From Enoplosus armatus (taxonomy: Eukaryota; Chordata; Actinopteri; Centrarchiformes; Enoplosidae): 64,000 bases of DNA. The DNA lies in contig NC_092180.1 in NCBI RefSeq assembly GCF_043641665.1, forward strand, positions 15,431,891 through 15,495,890, written 5' to 3'. Positions 1 to 11,700 of the stretch are shown piece by piece; the stretch's first letter is position 1; every line of letters begins with the position of its first letter. The position numbers and the translations under genes were made by a program. The notes beneath the pieces were generated by a model that did not search any database, was not told the DNA's origin, and was given only the letters and a program-made list of their open reading frames with translations.

Positions 1-809
1 GGAAGAGCTCTGAAACCATTGAACCACAAACACATACTCTTCATCCATTCTCCATGAAGTTATATAAGCTTTTCCAGTTGGTTTCTTTTAAACTTTAATG
101 TATTTCTGCTGTACTTGCAACTCGTAGTGATGATTGATCATTGTGCATAGATTTAATTGGTGACTGAGTGCTCTGGGTTAGTAGTAGTGACTGAAGATTT
201 TATTTGTAAAATGAATTCCTGCACTTGGTCTATCTTTGTGAGGACCAAATCCAATTTAGGCCTTCAGAGTGACGACATTTTTGGAAATGAAGACATACTG
301 GCCAGTCCTCACCTCCTAAAATGTCTGTTTGAGAGAAAGACATTCATGATATTTTTAATAAAATTTGCAAGTTGAACACTGAATTCTCTCTTGGCATAAA
401 ATGTCTCAAACCAGTGTATTAAATTTTCGGCATTTCTTCGTTTTTTATATTTTCTTTACAGAGTTCAGTGTAAAATTAAAAATACATATTCATATTCATA
501 ATACATTAATCAAAATGATAATAAAAGAGCAAATGTCTGAATTTGACTGGACAAAAATCCTCCCTACAAACACCTTACAAAACCCAATTATCCTCACAGA
601 AAGTGATTTTAAATTACTGGCCTAGGACAAATACATGTTTATTTAAGTAGGAAAAGTGTTAGTGAATGTTTTCTAAATGAAAACAACAGGTGCCTTTTGG
701 GAGGCATCAGGTTGCATATCGTGACAAAGATATCGTATCAAAAATATTGTGCCGTCATATATTGTGTCACTCCTAGTCAAAGTTTTTAGAAATAAAAACA
801 AATAATTTC
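1..809. other. Intergenic, downstream of aqp9
   Basis: AT-rich sequence with only chance open frames under 75 codons. In human the next gene on this side is LIPC; no lipase-like exon is visible here. Confidence 0.4.
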
Positions 810-2568
810 AACAAACTTTATTCAATATTAAGATAAACTGAACATAGTAAAAGAAAAACAGCTGATTCAGACAGAAGGTACTTGAAACTGTCTTAGAAAA
901 AGCAAGTTAAAATAAGCAACAACAAAAAAACAACAACAGAAAAAAAGATTAAAACGTACTTCCTGACAGGCTGCCACTCAGGACAGAAGTGCTAACATCA
1001 AAGTGTGGGACAGAGCAGAGAGAGACAGAGCATGCACCATTTCACTGAACAGCTGAGTAGGTTCAGTGAAACAAACACCTTCAGCTGCTTTTCAAACATG
1101 CACACTGTCATTATTCTGATTCAAACGTAGGCCACATACAGGGTTTGAAATATGATGGGCACACTGCACGAGGGCTAAGCTGGTTCTAGTGTAAACAGGA
1201 CCAAATGTTTAATCCAGGACATCGCAGCAGAATCACTCTTTGATGTTTGTTCTGTTCCAAAAAAGTAAAACAAACAAACGAAAAATTAAAAAACCCTCTT
1301 TATTTAAGTGATTGTCACGTTGCCAAACAAGTGTCTTGTGTATTACAATTGTGCTGTTGTAAAATGACATTCAGTGTAGTGCAATATAATCTCACAATTA
1401 ATGTAGGTACACATTAACATCAGCATAGGTTTATTATCTGACAGTACTGCCCACAGCTTGTTACCCATTCTTCCAGGCTGGGTTACAAGTCATATTATTC
1501 TTATTCTCCATTTTACATTTCCAAGTAGTATTGTTCCTTTTGCAATACTTTGTCAGATTTCCAGTGTTGTGTAATGTAAACAGTTACGGTCAGTGTTTGC
1601 CCCAATACAGCATGTGCACTGAGCTCAAACACAATTCATCAAGGAATTCAGTGACATTTGTAAAAGTTTCTGCTGGAAACAAAATAAACGATTTACATGT
1701 TTTACACTCACATGTCTTCTGTTAAGTTATGGCTTTTCAATATTAAGGGTGCCTGTGACTAGTAAATCTGTAATCCAGCAATATAACACATACAGTCTGT
1801 GTGTCACAAAATTATGGAGGAAAAGAAAAAGAAAAAGAAAAAGAAAAAATAGCAACACCAGTATCATCATTTAAGGCTGGATTTTCTACATAAATGTGTT
1901 ATAAAAATGCTGCACCCAGGATAAAGCAATCAATCACACATTTTTCTTTTACACACATGCAAAGGATGAAGTGAAACAGAATGAGGAAGTCACTCCACAA
2001 AACACATCATTACAGTAACAAATTAGCTAAATATAACACAAATTACTATATTCCCACATTAAATCAACTGTTTCCTGTTTGTTACGTAGACAGTAGTAAA
2101 AATAAAAAATGCTGTACAGAAACTTGGCAAATAATTTCTAACGAGAGGAGATGATCCCAGTTAGGAAACAGGAGACTATAAAGAATACTGCATATCTATA
2201 ATGCAGAGCAAACTCTCCATACAAGCTTATATCATGGAATTAAAGGAAAAGCTTGATGTCTAAAGAGAATATATTTATCGAGAAAGTTTAATATTTTGAT
2301 ATATGAAAGAGCCCCTGCCAGATAAATCCTGAAAGCTATAAATAGACCAGGCTTTCTACAAAGAAGAACTTTAAAGGCTTCATAAAACATTCATGCATAT
2401 TTTACAGATGACTATGAAATTGTGCAGTCAGATGCATGCTTCGTAGTAAACCATTAACTGTAATTTGTAGAAATGTATAAAACTGCTTCATCTAGATGAA
2501 CATTTTTGCCTTCTGAGGGTGAAAATCAGCTGCTTGGTTGCTTTGCTCTGCAACCCTTGTTCTAAATC
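810..2568 (-). other. aqp9: Probable aqp9 3' UTR and flank
   Basis: No coding potential follows the aqp9 stop. Minus-strand AATAAA polyadenylation candidates are TTTATT on the plus strand at 1430-1435, 1299-1304 and 817-822. Which one is used cannot be told here. The interval is AT-rich, has a short AAAAAG repeat at 1820-1848, and is otherwise unremarkable. The extent is inferred. Confidence 0.45.
1820..1848. repeat. AAAAAG microsatellite
   Basis: About five tandem units of GAAAAA. It lies in the probable aqp9 3' UTR. Confidence 0.9.
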
Positions 2569-2728
2569 TTAACTCATAGTTATCATCTCATATTTGTCCT
2601 GAACATTGTTCTCCTGTTTTTCAGGCTCAGGGTGGTGCAACTCAATGAAGAGAAAGTAAATGCCCGCTCCAACTGCTCCGCCCACCATAGGCCCTGCCAC
2701 AGGGATCCACCACCAGCAACCTCCAGCT
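2569..2728 (-). CDS. aqp9: aqp9 coding exon 6 (last) and stop
   Basis: Completes R235 and encodes residues 236-287: the last membrane helix (WWWIPVAGPMVGGAVGAGIY) and a cytosolic tail ending KYEMITMS, then TAA at 2571-2569. Acceptor cactgcag|AGC. Confidence 0.93.
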
Positions 2729-5700
2729 CTGCAGTGAAATACACATTAATAATTATTAATTACTGACAATGGCAATTTATTTACACAGCTTCCTGCATGT
2801 ATTAAACTATTAAAATCTGAAACCTTTGCCTTAATGGGGCACTTCAACACTAAGAGGTATTACACACCTTTTGAAAATAGTTCCTCTGTGGCTCTGAAGG
2901 AGCTTTGTCAAGAAAATTAGAGTGACATCAGTTCTTTAATAGAAAGCCAGAGATATGCAATACAAACTGTGATGGACTACTTTTTGGTCCGTCACAGTAA
3001 CTTCCTGGAGTCTCCGCTGGCCACAATGGCGACAAGACTCTAGGAGGTCACTACTCTTTGAGCTAAGCTAAGCCAACTGGCTGCTGGCCATTTTCCCAAA
3101 ATGTCAAACTATCCTTTTAATTGCCTTGAATGTTGGACTTTGGCTGACATGATGCCTCCATGTTGGTTTGGTTTTCAGACAGTTGTGCTGACACATTATT
3201 ATAAAGATATATTGTAGCTTTCAGAAAAGTTTTCCAATAGCCGTGAACACCATTTACAAGCCGGAAGCTCGTATTTATGATAGCTCTGATATAACATAAA
3301 GGCAACATAATGCATGTTGCATTATGGGAAGTGTAGGATCCGGTTTGACCCTGATACTAGATACTTAAAGTCAGGATATCTTGACCTCTGCTGCTTCACT
3401 TTTGACCATCTTTTTTCTAATCTGTCTCTTGCAAGTCACCCAGTTTTATAGAAATACAGCATCAAATTGCTGCAGTACTCTTTTGAATGAAATGATGTGC
3501 ACTGCCTCTCCAATGTGTATGTTTCTGTTGGTATCATCCTATCTGAGTTATATGCAGTCATCCCAGATTACAGTAAAGTCTTAAGGAGCTCTGTGTGTTC
3601 AACTGCATATGTCCTCGTTGTCACTCTGGCCGACCTCAGACAGAGAGATTAGAGTCCTGCTGGTCAATGTTGCTGCCTTTACTGCAGGTGAAAGGGCTTC
3701 AGTTAACAGGGCTGATGCACAGGCCTGAAAGCAAACAAGCGTCTGAGCGGGTCATCTTTCTCTCCTGTAGGCATTCACAGGAAGTAGACTAGAGGAGGGA
3801 GGCGGCTGGATTATAGACTTTAATCTATGGCCACGGCTAAGATGATCAGGCCCGGAGACAGACACCCAGTGGGTCACATTGACGCCATGTGGACATTGAA
3901 TGGAGCCAAGTGCCGCCCTTCACACTCAATGCTGAAAAGGGATGTAGCATACCGAAATCCTGAGTCTTTTTTTTTTTTTTTTACATTACACTGCATTTGT
4001 AGCTGCTGTGTTTATATCATGAATGTAAAAGATTATATCAGATTTAGCAAATACTTTAGGCATGATATGAACCCGATAGTGCCAAGGGCTTATATGTGCA
4101 TTAAAGCAATCTTGTTGTGTATTTCTAAAGTCCTATGAGCCATCTGGTGATAGTTAAAGCTGTGGTATCAGGACAGAGAGCATCAGAAACTGTATCTTTC
4201 CCATAGCGAGCCTTCAGACTGCCTTCAACCACTTAATATTATGTTATTTTCAAGATAAATCAAGAATTCTGCTTTTAGATATCCTTACTCAGGTCTGCAC
4301 TTATACTGATTTTATTAAGGATCCATTATTATCCAAGCAGTGCTTTGTTCTTAGTTTGACAACCACATATTCTCCACTCTTAATGCATGTCAGCAGTGGC
4401 ATGCATTAAGAGACACTTTCAAGGGCAGGGGTTAAAAAGAAAGGACAAGGCCAGGGCCAGTGATAAACAGGGCACTGAGGGCAAAGACATCTGTCACCAG
4501 TCAAAACAGAACATATGAGAGAAGAAAAGTTTGGATTTGCTGCACAAAAAGTGAGGTTGTACATCTGTGACCTGCAAGAGGCTACAGAGAACATCTTTTG
4601 AGCACCTCAAAGACATTATGGTCAATGGTCACTTTGAGAAACTAAACGTGACCTGGAAGGATCTGGAAACTCTGAGCCTTCAGTATCTCATTGGCAGAGT
4701 TCATTGGTTAGTTAGAAAGCTCCTCAGTGGAAAGGCGCCAGGGGTGAATGAGATCAACTCCTGAAAGACACCAGAGGAATGTGTTCCAGCTTTCCAAGGC
4801 ACTACTTTGCCTCAGTGATAATTGAATCTTAAATAAATACGCTGGCAAGGAGACCCCATTCAGTGATACTCAATGAGAACAATGGCAACTGTGTCCACGT
4901 CAACAGTGGATCAATATTTTAGACTTGCACAGACAATCGAGAGGTCATTCAAGTGTGCTTATCCAGATACGGCAGATCATCTGTACATATGTGATCAGTA
5001 CATATGTGATTGTAGATTTTGGAAATGTTCCCGGACGTATACTCTAGAAGTACAGTATACAAAGTCTGCTGTCGTGAGTCATTTAGTTTGTATACATGTA
5101 GCGTGACAGCTTTGTTTGCAAGTCCAAAGTGAAAGTGAGACAGGGCTGCACCTTGTCCCCTCTCCTGTTTTCAACGTGCAGACAGTATCTGAAATCTGCC
5201 ATATCTGGTTGTCTCTCAGGGAAATATGACACTCTATATATGACTTAATAACTTGGTAAAAACTTCCCCAGGACAAGCTTGAGGGCAGTGCTGTGGAAAA
5301 TGTCTGGGCCACTTTGCTTCCCCCCACTATCACTATAGAGGATCACTTTTACTATCACTTGTGAAGAAGAACAAATTGTGGTTTAATTCCTTTCCTTCCT
5401 CATAAAACATATGCAAATATATATTTGGTAACCTGCACTGTATACATCCATGTTTGCTAACGTGCAGCTTTAAAATATAGCTTCCCTGCCTTTGCTGGGG
5501 CATTGCTATGTTTATTAGGCACGTCACAAATGTCTGTCATTGGGATAGTGTGACACCACTGGCTAAAATGTATATTTCGTCATCTGCATGCATGTGCATG
5601 TACCAGTGCATGTGAGACAAACACTGCTTTGCTCCATAGCGCTACTAGTGATCAAAACCTAGAAGAAGTACCTTTAACTAAGGAAGTTACAGACAGCAAA

Positions 5701-8700
5701 TTCATTTCTGCTTAAATTTTACAGGTTTTGGTTTTAAAAGAATTACATACTCTTTAAAGAAAGAAAAAATCAGTTATTGGCTTTAATGACATTTTAACTA
5801 TAACATAAGACCAAATATTTTGTGTACTTCCAAATATGACGAAAATATGACATCTTTTTGAGAATAAATAAGATCAAATTAAAAAAGTAAAATAGGACCA
5901 GAACAGATGTGATGACAGGGAGTTAATAAAAGGAAGAAAGAGAAACTTGAATTGAGCCACTTGAGAAACGAAGCATTGAATATTTTATATTTATGTGCAT
6001 AGAATCTCTCACTTAAATCTAAATCCCAGAGCCCTTTTTCAAAATGCAGGAAATACATGCATGGTCTTTGAAATATTAATTCAGATTGTCAAGAGAGCAG
6101 AGATGGAGCTACAGACGCTGCTCTTCATGTGGGACAGAAAAGAGCTGGCACTTGGTTAAACGCAGAGTTTCTTACGTCACACATCTACTACGTCTGTAAT
6201 GGACTCAGAAAAAAAGTCTTTCATTTTCTTTTAAATCTTTATGATAGTAATTCCAACTTATTCCCTGGGTATTACAAACGTTTAAACTCTCTCTTTCATA
6301 TTTGCATTTTTCTTTGCGGGTGATGAAAGGCACCCTTTTGTTTCTAAATCAGTGAAATTACCTGAACACGTCCATGCCCCACCCGGCCACAGCCGTGAAG
6401 AACCGTGGGCCGAGGTCTCGTGCCGGGTTGATTGGATAGCCACAGTTTAGACCCATGGACACTCCGATAGCCATGATGATCAGGCCGATGCACAGAGGCT
6501 CCATGCCTTTTGGAGCGCCGATATTCTTCCTGTCGGTGATGGCCAGGATGCACAGGATCAGCGCGCCAGTTGCAATTACCTTGAAAACAAAAGCATTAGG
6601 CAAATTAACAAAACATCAGTTATATTCACAAGACTAATAACAATACATTAAGTTCTAAATAAAGTGAGCAATCCTAAAATATAAAAATAAAACAATATCA
6701 CAACTTGCTCTTTATGTTGGTTTTTGTTGTTGTTTTTGAGTTACCTCATCTACGGTGGTGACCTCTGCCCTATGTTATTTTGTCTAAGCTTATTATGGGG
6801 CTTCCCCTTTCCCCTGGTTTCAGACTGTATAAGGCAGCTTTACTATATAGCCCCATATGGCTGTATATTAAGAAACCACAACAGAGCAGCAAGGAACATA
6901 AATAATCTCTTTCACATGTGAAACATATTATTTACAAATGTTTATTTTGTTTAATTTTACAGATTCAAATTTGACCACTTAAAGGCACACATAGATCAAG
7001 ACAAACCATTAGAACCTGTTTTACTTTGAAATTCATTCACAGGTCTATTCATAACTCTACATAACAACTGAAAGGTAATTATTAACGTTTATGATGGTGT
7101 ATCTATTTTGTTTACATCTGTGATGCTTATAAACATTGGTGTAATTCATAGGTTTATTTTGAAATATAATCGATTATATAGACCTTTATTGTCCTCACTG
7201 CCTTCACAAATACACAAAGTAACATGTGCATCTCGCCTCATACACATCCAGAACAGATGGAAGTAATTCTCAGTGTTGGAGCAGAATTGTTCATTCATCA
7301 GCACACAACTCACATGTCCATTTATGCTTACATTCATACCCATGACTGCACTAAATGCACACTCACATGCATCTCTGTATGCTCTAGTGGCTTCCATATA
7401 CACAGAATCTAAATATATAAAAAAAGAGGTAAAAGCCTTCAAAAGCTAATAACGATAAGATTCAAAAACATGTTTTACTTTCGTGCTAAACTGTATAAAG
7501 TATTATTATCCATGTGGATATACTCATTTAATAGGATACTTTACCTAGACATTTTCAGAGGAAATTACTTAAATAAGTTACACGATACTCTTAAGCCCCA
7601 CCTGATCAACAAACCCATTCAGGACTGAGAGATGTTTTGCAGGATAAGATGCAAATATGTTGGCTGTGGCATTTGCACCAGTAACAGCAAATTCTCCATT
7701 GGTATATTCCATCAAAGCATCTGTGGAAGAGGAAATACAATAAAGATGAGAAACCGTTTATGCAATTATTACTAACAAGCTCTCTAATATTTGTGTTTTT
7801 ATTACTAATAAGTCGGACATAAAAACAGTATCCAGATATAATAGGGAAAACAGCTACATATTTGTTATCACTTTTTTTTTCAAAGGCAGGAGGCGTCTCC
7901 TCAAACAGAATTACTAAATTAGGCGGATGTTTCAGACTTGATGGGGTTCTGAATTTCCAGATGACCTAGTAATCCCGCTTCCTGGGACAGTTCTCTGGTA
8001 GTGATGACATTTACACATTTACACCCACCATAATACAACCCATAGACAGCACAGGATCCAGCAAAAGCCCCTAGGAACTGTGCCACGACATACACAGGGA
8101 ACTTCTTCAGAGGTAGCTTCCCCAGGATCACCATGGCCAGGGAGACAGCAGGGTTCACGTGAGCTCCTGGAACAATGCAACAAAAAAGACGAGCAAAATC
8201 AAGTAACATTTGCATAAGGCTCTCCTAAAATATAATAGACAGAATAGTATTTTAAAAAGAAGCGTAGAACAACAACAAATGGCCATAGTGACAAAAGGTA
8301 CCAACATTTTTATGACTCAAAACTAAAATTAAAGTTTTGTGCCAACTATTAATTGTTTAGTCTATAAAATGTCAGAAAATGTTAAAAAATGCCCATGGAA
8401 GTCAACAGTCCAAAACCCAAAGACTGGGAGCAGCAAATATTTGGTATTCTTGATTGACAGACTTAAAAGATCACTCCAACGATTTAGCATTGGACTGTTT
8501 TAACACTGTTGGATTGATCAAAAACCTAGCACTTACATTACCCACAATGCAACTCGGCAGCTAACGGTTTGGTGAGAGATTCAGGTGTGTTGGGCTAGTA
8601 GCAGCTAATGTAGCCTCAAGCTGCTGGCCTCACGCACAGATGAGAAGCGGGCTACAGAAGTCTGGTAAGCTCACTTCTTTCTGACTCCACACCTCCAGAT

Positions 8701-11700
8701 TCTTTTTCATTTTCATCTTCAGACCCAACCGCTGACTGTGAGGTGACATCACGTGAGGACATTTATCAGACTTCATGCAGCTTTTTTATTTTTGTACTTT
8801 TTAATTGTCTGATTTTATTTGCCTCATTGCAGTCCTGAAATGTTTTAATCCTGATTCAACCATGTAAAGCACTTTGCAACTTTGTTTTGAAAAGTGCTGT
8901 ATAAATACAGTTTATCATTATGAGACATTTGACGTGTAAAATTGAGAGTTCCCCTTTAAATGATAATAGATTACCAAAGTAGTTGCTGATTATAATGAAT
9001 TATAATTGATTAATTGACTAATCATTTCAGCTCTGAATCATATGTCAAACATCTGTGACCAAGCTCAGCCAAGCATTTTAAACGTCTTGTGTCTTCTCCT
9101 ACGAGATAAAGTAAGCTGAGTTCAGTGGATGATTAAAACAGTCAGTGACAAGCTGTCTGATGATTTAGTGCTTGTGTTTAAACCCCCCCCATTCATTAAA
9201 AAACTTTCAGGGTATTTTCAAACTAAGAGCACTGGGTTTGTGTGCCTGTTTTCCTCTCTACATTGTCCTTCAGAGGCGTGTGTTTGAACACATTCCAGCC
9301 AAATGTTACTGGGCTGTGATGGCAGTGTGGGGTCATTTATTTAACACTCTTCTTTTCTCTCTCTCTTGGCTTTGACCTCGCTGTGGTAACACCACTGGGG
9401 GTATCAGCCATGCGCCCATTGTTAATCTCCCCATCCTGTTCACAAACACTGACCCCGACAACCAGCCAGACCTGCCTGTCTGAATTGCATCTGACATAAT
9501 CTGCCTGAATCTGCTTAAGGCACACGTAGACTGCAGGTCATTAGAGTGACCATGATGTGTCACACTTACGGTACACTGTCATCTAAAATCTACGACTACA
9601 AAGTGAAAACAATTGTGTTTTCTTCTCCTATGGGGCCGCCCTGCCAGGGAAGCCTAGAAAGCCAGGCTTGTCACACCTGACCCCCTTCCTCTCCAGAGAC
9701 CCATGCCCCAGTAAAGCTCATTAGTCCAATACCTATGATCATCTTCAGAGATGTCGTTGGACAGAAGCTTCCCACTGAGCTGTGGACCCCGGGGCTGAAT
9801 GGCCCAGTCATGCAGCAAAAGCTCTCCATATATTAACCTCCCTGTCCTCAGGCTTTTCTGCTATTCCTCTGAAGCTTTACAACTCTTCTCATTAAACATG
9901 TAGCACAAGTAACACTGTAACTTGATCACAACAGCCATCCTAAACAAGATGGAGATGAAAAGCTTTTTATCATTCTCTATTAAACTTCAATTTCTCACTG
10001 AATAATGTTAAATCTCTTCAAAATATATTAGTTACCCAAATCACGGACGGACTAAAACATATGATACAGCATAATCTGTGCAATCCCGGGACTGTTAAAT
10101 TAGGAATACTACGTCTGTGTGGCATGGACCTTTAAAGGTTTTTGGAATAGTTCGACATGTTGGGAAATACGCTTATTCGCTTTCTTTCCGAGAGTTAGAT
10201 GAGAAGATTGATACCTCTCTCATGTCTGCATGATAAATGTGTAGCTGAAGCCAGCAGCTGGTTTGCTTAGCTTAGCACAAAGACTGAAAACAGGGGGAAA
10301 CAGTTAGCCTGGCTCTGTCCAATTGTAACAAAATCCACCTACCAGTACCTCTAAAGCTCACTAATTAACATGTTATATCTTGTTTAATCTGTACAAAAAC
10401 CAAAAAGTGTTCAAATAATGTGTCTATTTGACTTATTTCTTGGGTGAGATCAGTAACTTCCTGGAGTCTCTGCTGATTGCCTGGCAACTGCTCAGAGCCA
10501 AGAAATAGTCAAACAATGGTAAAACAGCAAATTGACATTTTTACTCTTCAGTTTTTGTCTAGATTAAACAAACCAGAGCTAACATGTGACTGAATGAGCT
10601 TTAGGGGTGGTGGCAGGTATAAATGTTTAGCTTTGGGTCTCCCTGTTTCCAGCCTTTATGCTAAGCTAAGCTAACTATCTGCTGGCTGATATGAGAGAAT
10701 AGGTGTACTTCCCAAAACGTCAAACTGTTCCTTTAAGTAGTTATTATGCCATCAGATACAACATATTATCTCATCGCTTCACTTTGATTTTTACACTTCC
10801 CAACAGTGATTGAAATGACCATACAACAATTCATGAAACCAGCACAATTCAACGCTCGACATAATGAATCCCTTGATTGCTGATTAATGGACACTCACCG
10901 TTTTGGCTCAGCAAGCACATGAGAAGCACTGTGACATTTAAAAAACTATTCCCTCCTATCCCTATCATTGCTGGCAACCCACAGAGGGCTCCTCTTGCTG
11001 TAATCCTTGAGGAATGTACCCGATAAAGTCCCATTTGGACATCAGGACACAATATCTCCAGCCCTCCAGCACACTGACACCACTCGTTCTGAAAATCAGC
11101 CCACTAGAGAGGGTCATTAAATAATAGCACTGAGTTTGCGCTTCGATAAAAAAAAACCACATTTTCCCATTAGTATCAGTAATTCTTGCCTTCTAGACCA
11201 TAAAAGAGGTTTCTATGTTGAATGCTCTCCATTATGTAACACTGCAAGTCCATAACAAAGGTCTACACTGGTCTTCAAGGGCCCGTACTTTATTTATATC
11301 AGTAAACTAATGCAATGAATCATCCGGGATGAAAATGCAGCCTGATAGCTTTCTTCAGAAGACTTTCATGTAAATACTTTGAAGATGGCGATAATAGTGA
11401 CACAGAGTAGCCCGGAGGAGAGAGTTGTTGTGCTGTAAGAGCAAAGAGGTGGCCAGACATCCACGACCAAAGATCGCATCTCTGCCACAGACAAACACCG
11501 AGGGATGACCTTTGTTACCAGCCTGTCTGTCAGCTTTTGGCAGCCTGAAATATCAAATCGTTATATGTTTTCCTTGTTTTTCTTTCATTGAGAATCCCAG
11601 AGAGCTGAGAAAACAACTGAACTAATGAGAAAGCATTTTTGTTATTAATGTCAGCATGCTTTAAACAATTAGTTACTCGAACAATTTGTCAATCGTCAGA

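Larger units (their letters stand above)
2729..6361 (-). other. aqp9: aqp9 intron 5
   Basis: 3.6 kb intron. It holds a half copy of a palindromic fish repeat (2994-3122), a perfect short hairpin (4377-4412), and a plus-strand decayed LINE reverse-transcriptase fragment (4567-5180). The rest is AT-rich with nothing recognised. Confidence 0.85.

Noticed and set aside
6344..6553. Alternative minus-strand frame over aqp9 exon 5
   Set aside because: Out of frame with the NPA-containing product; a shadow.
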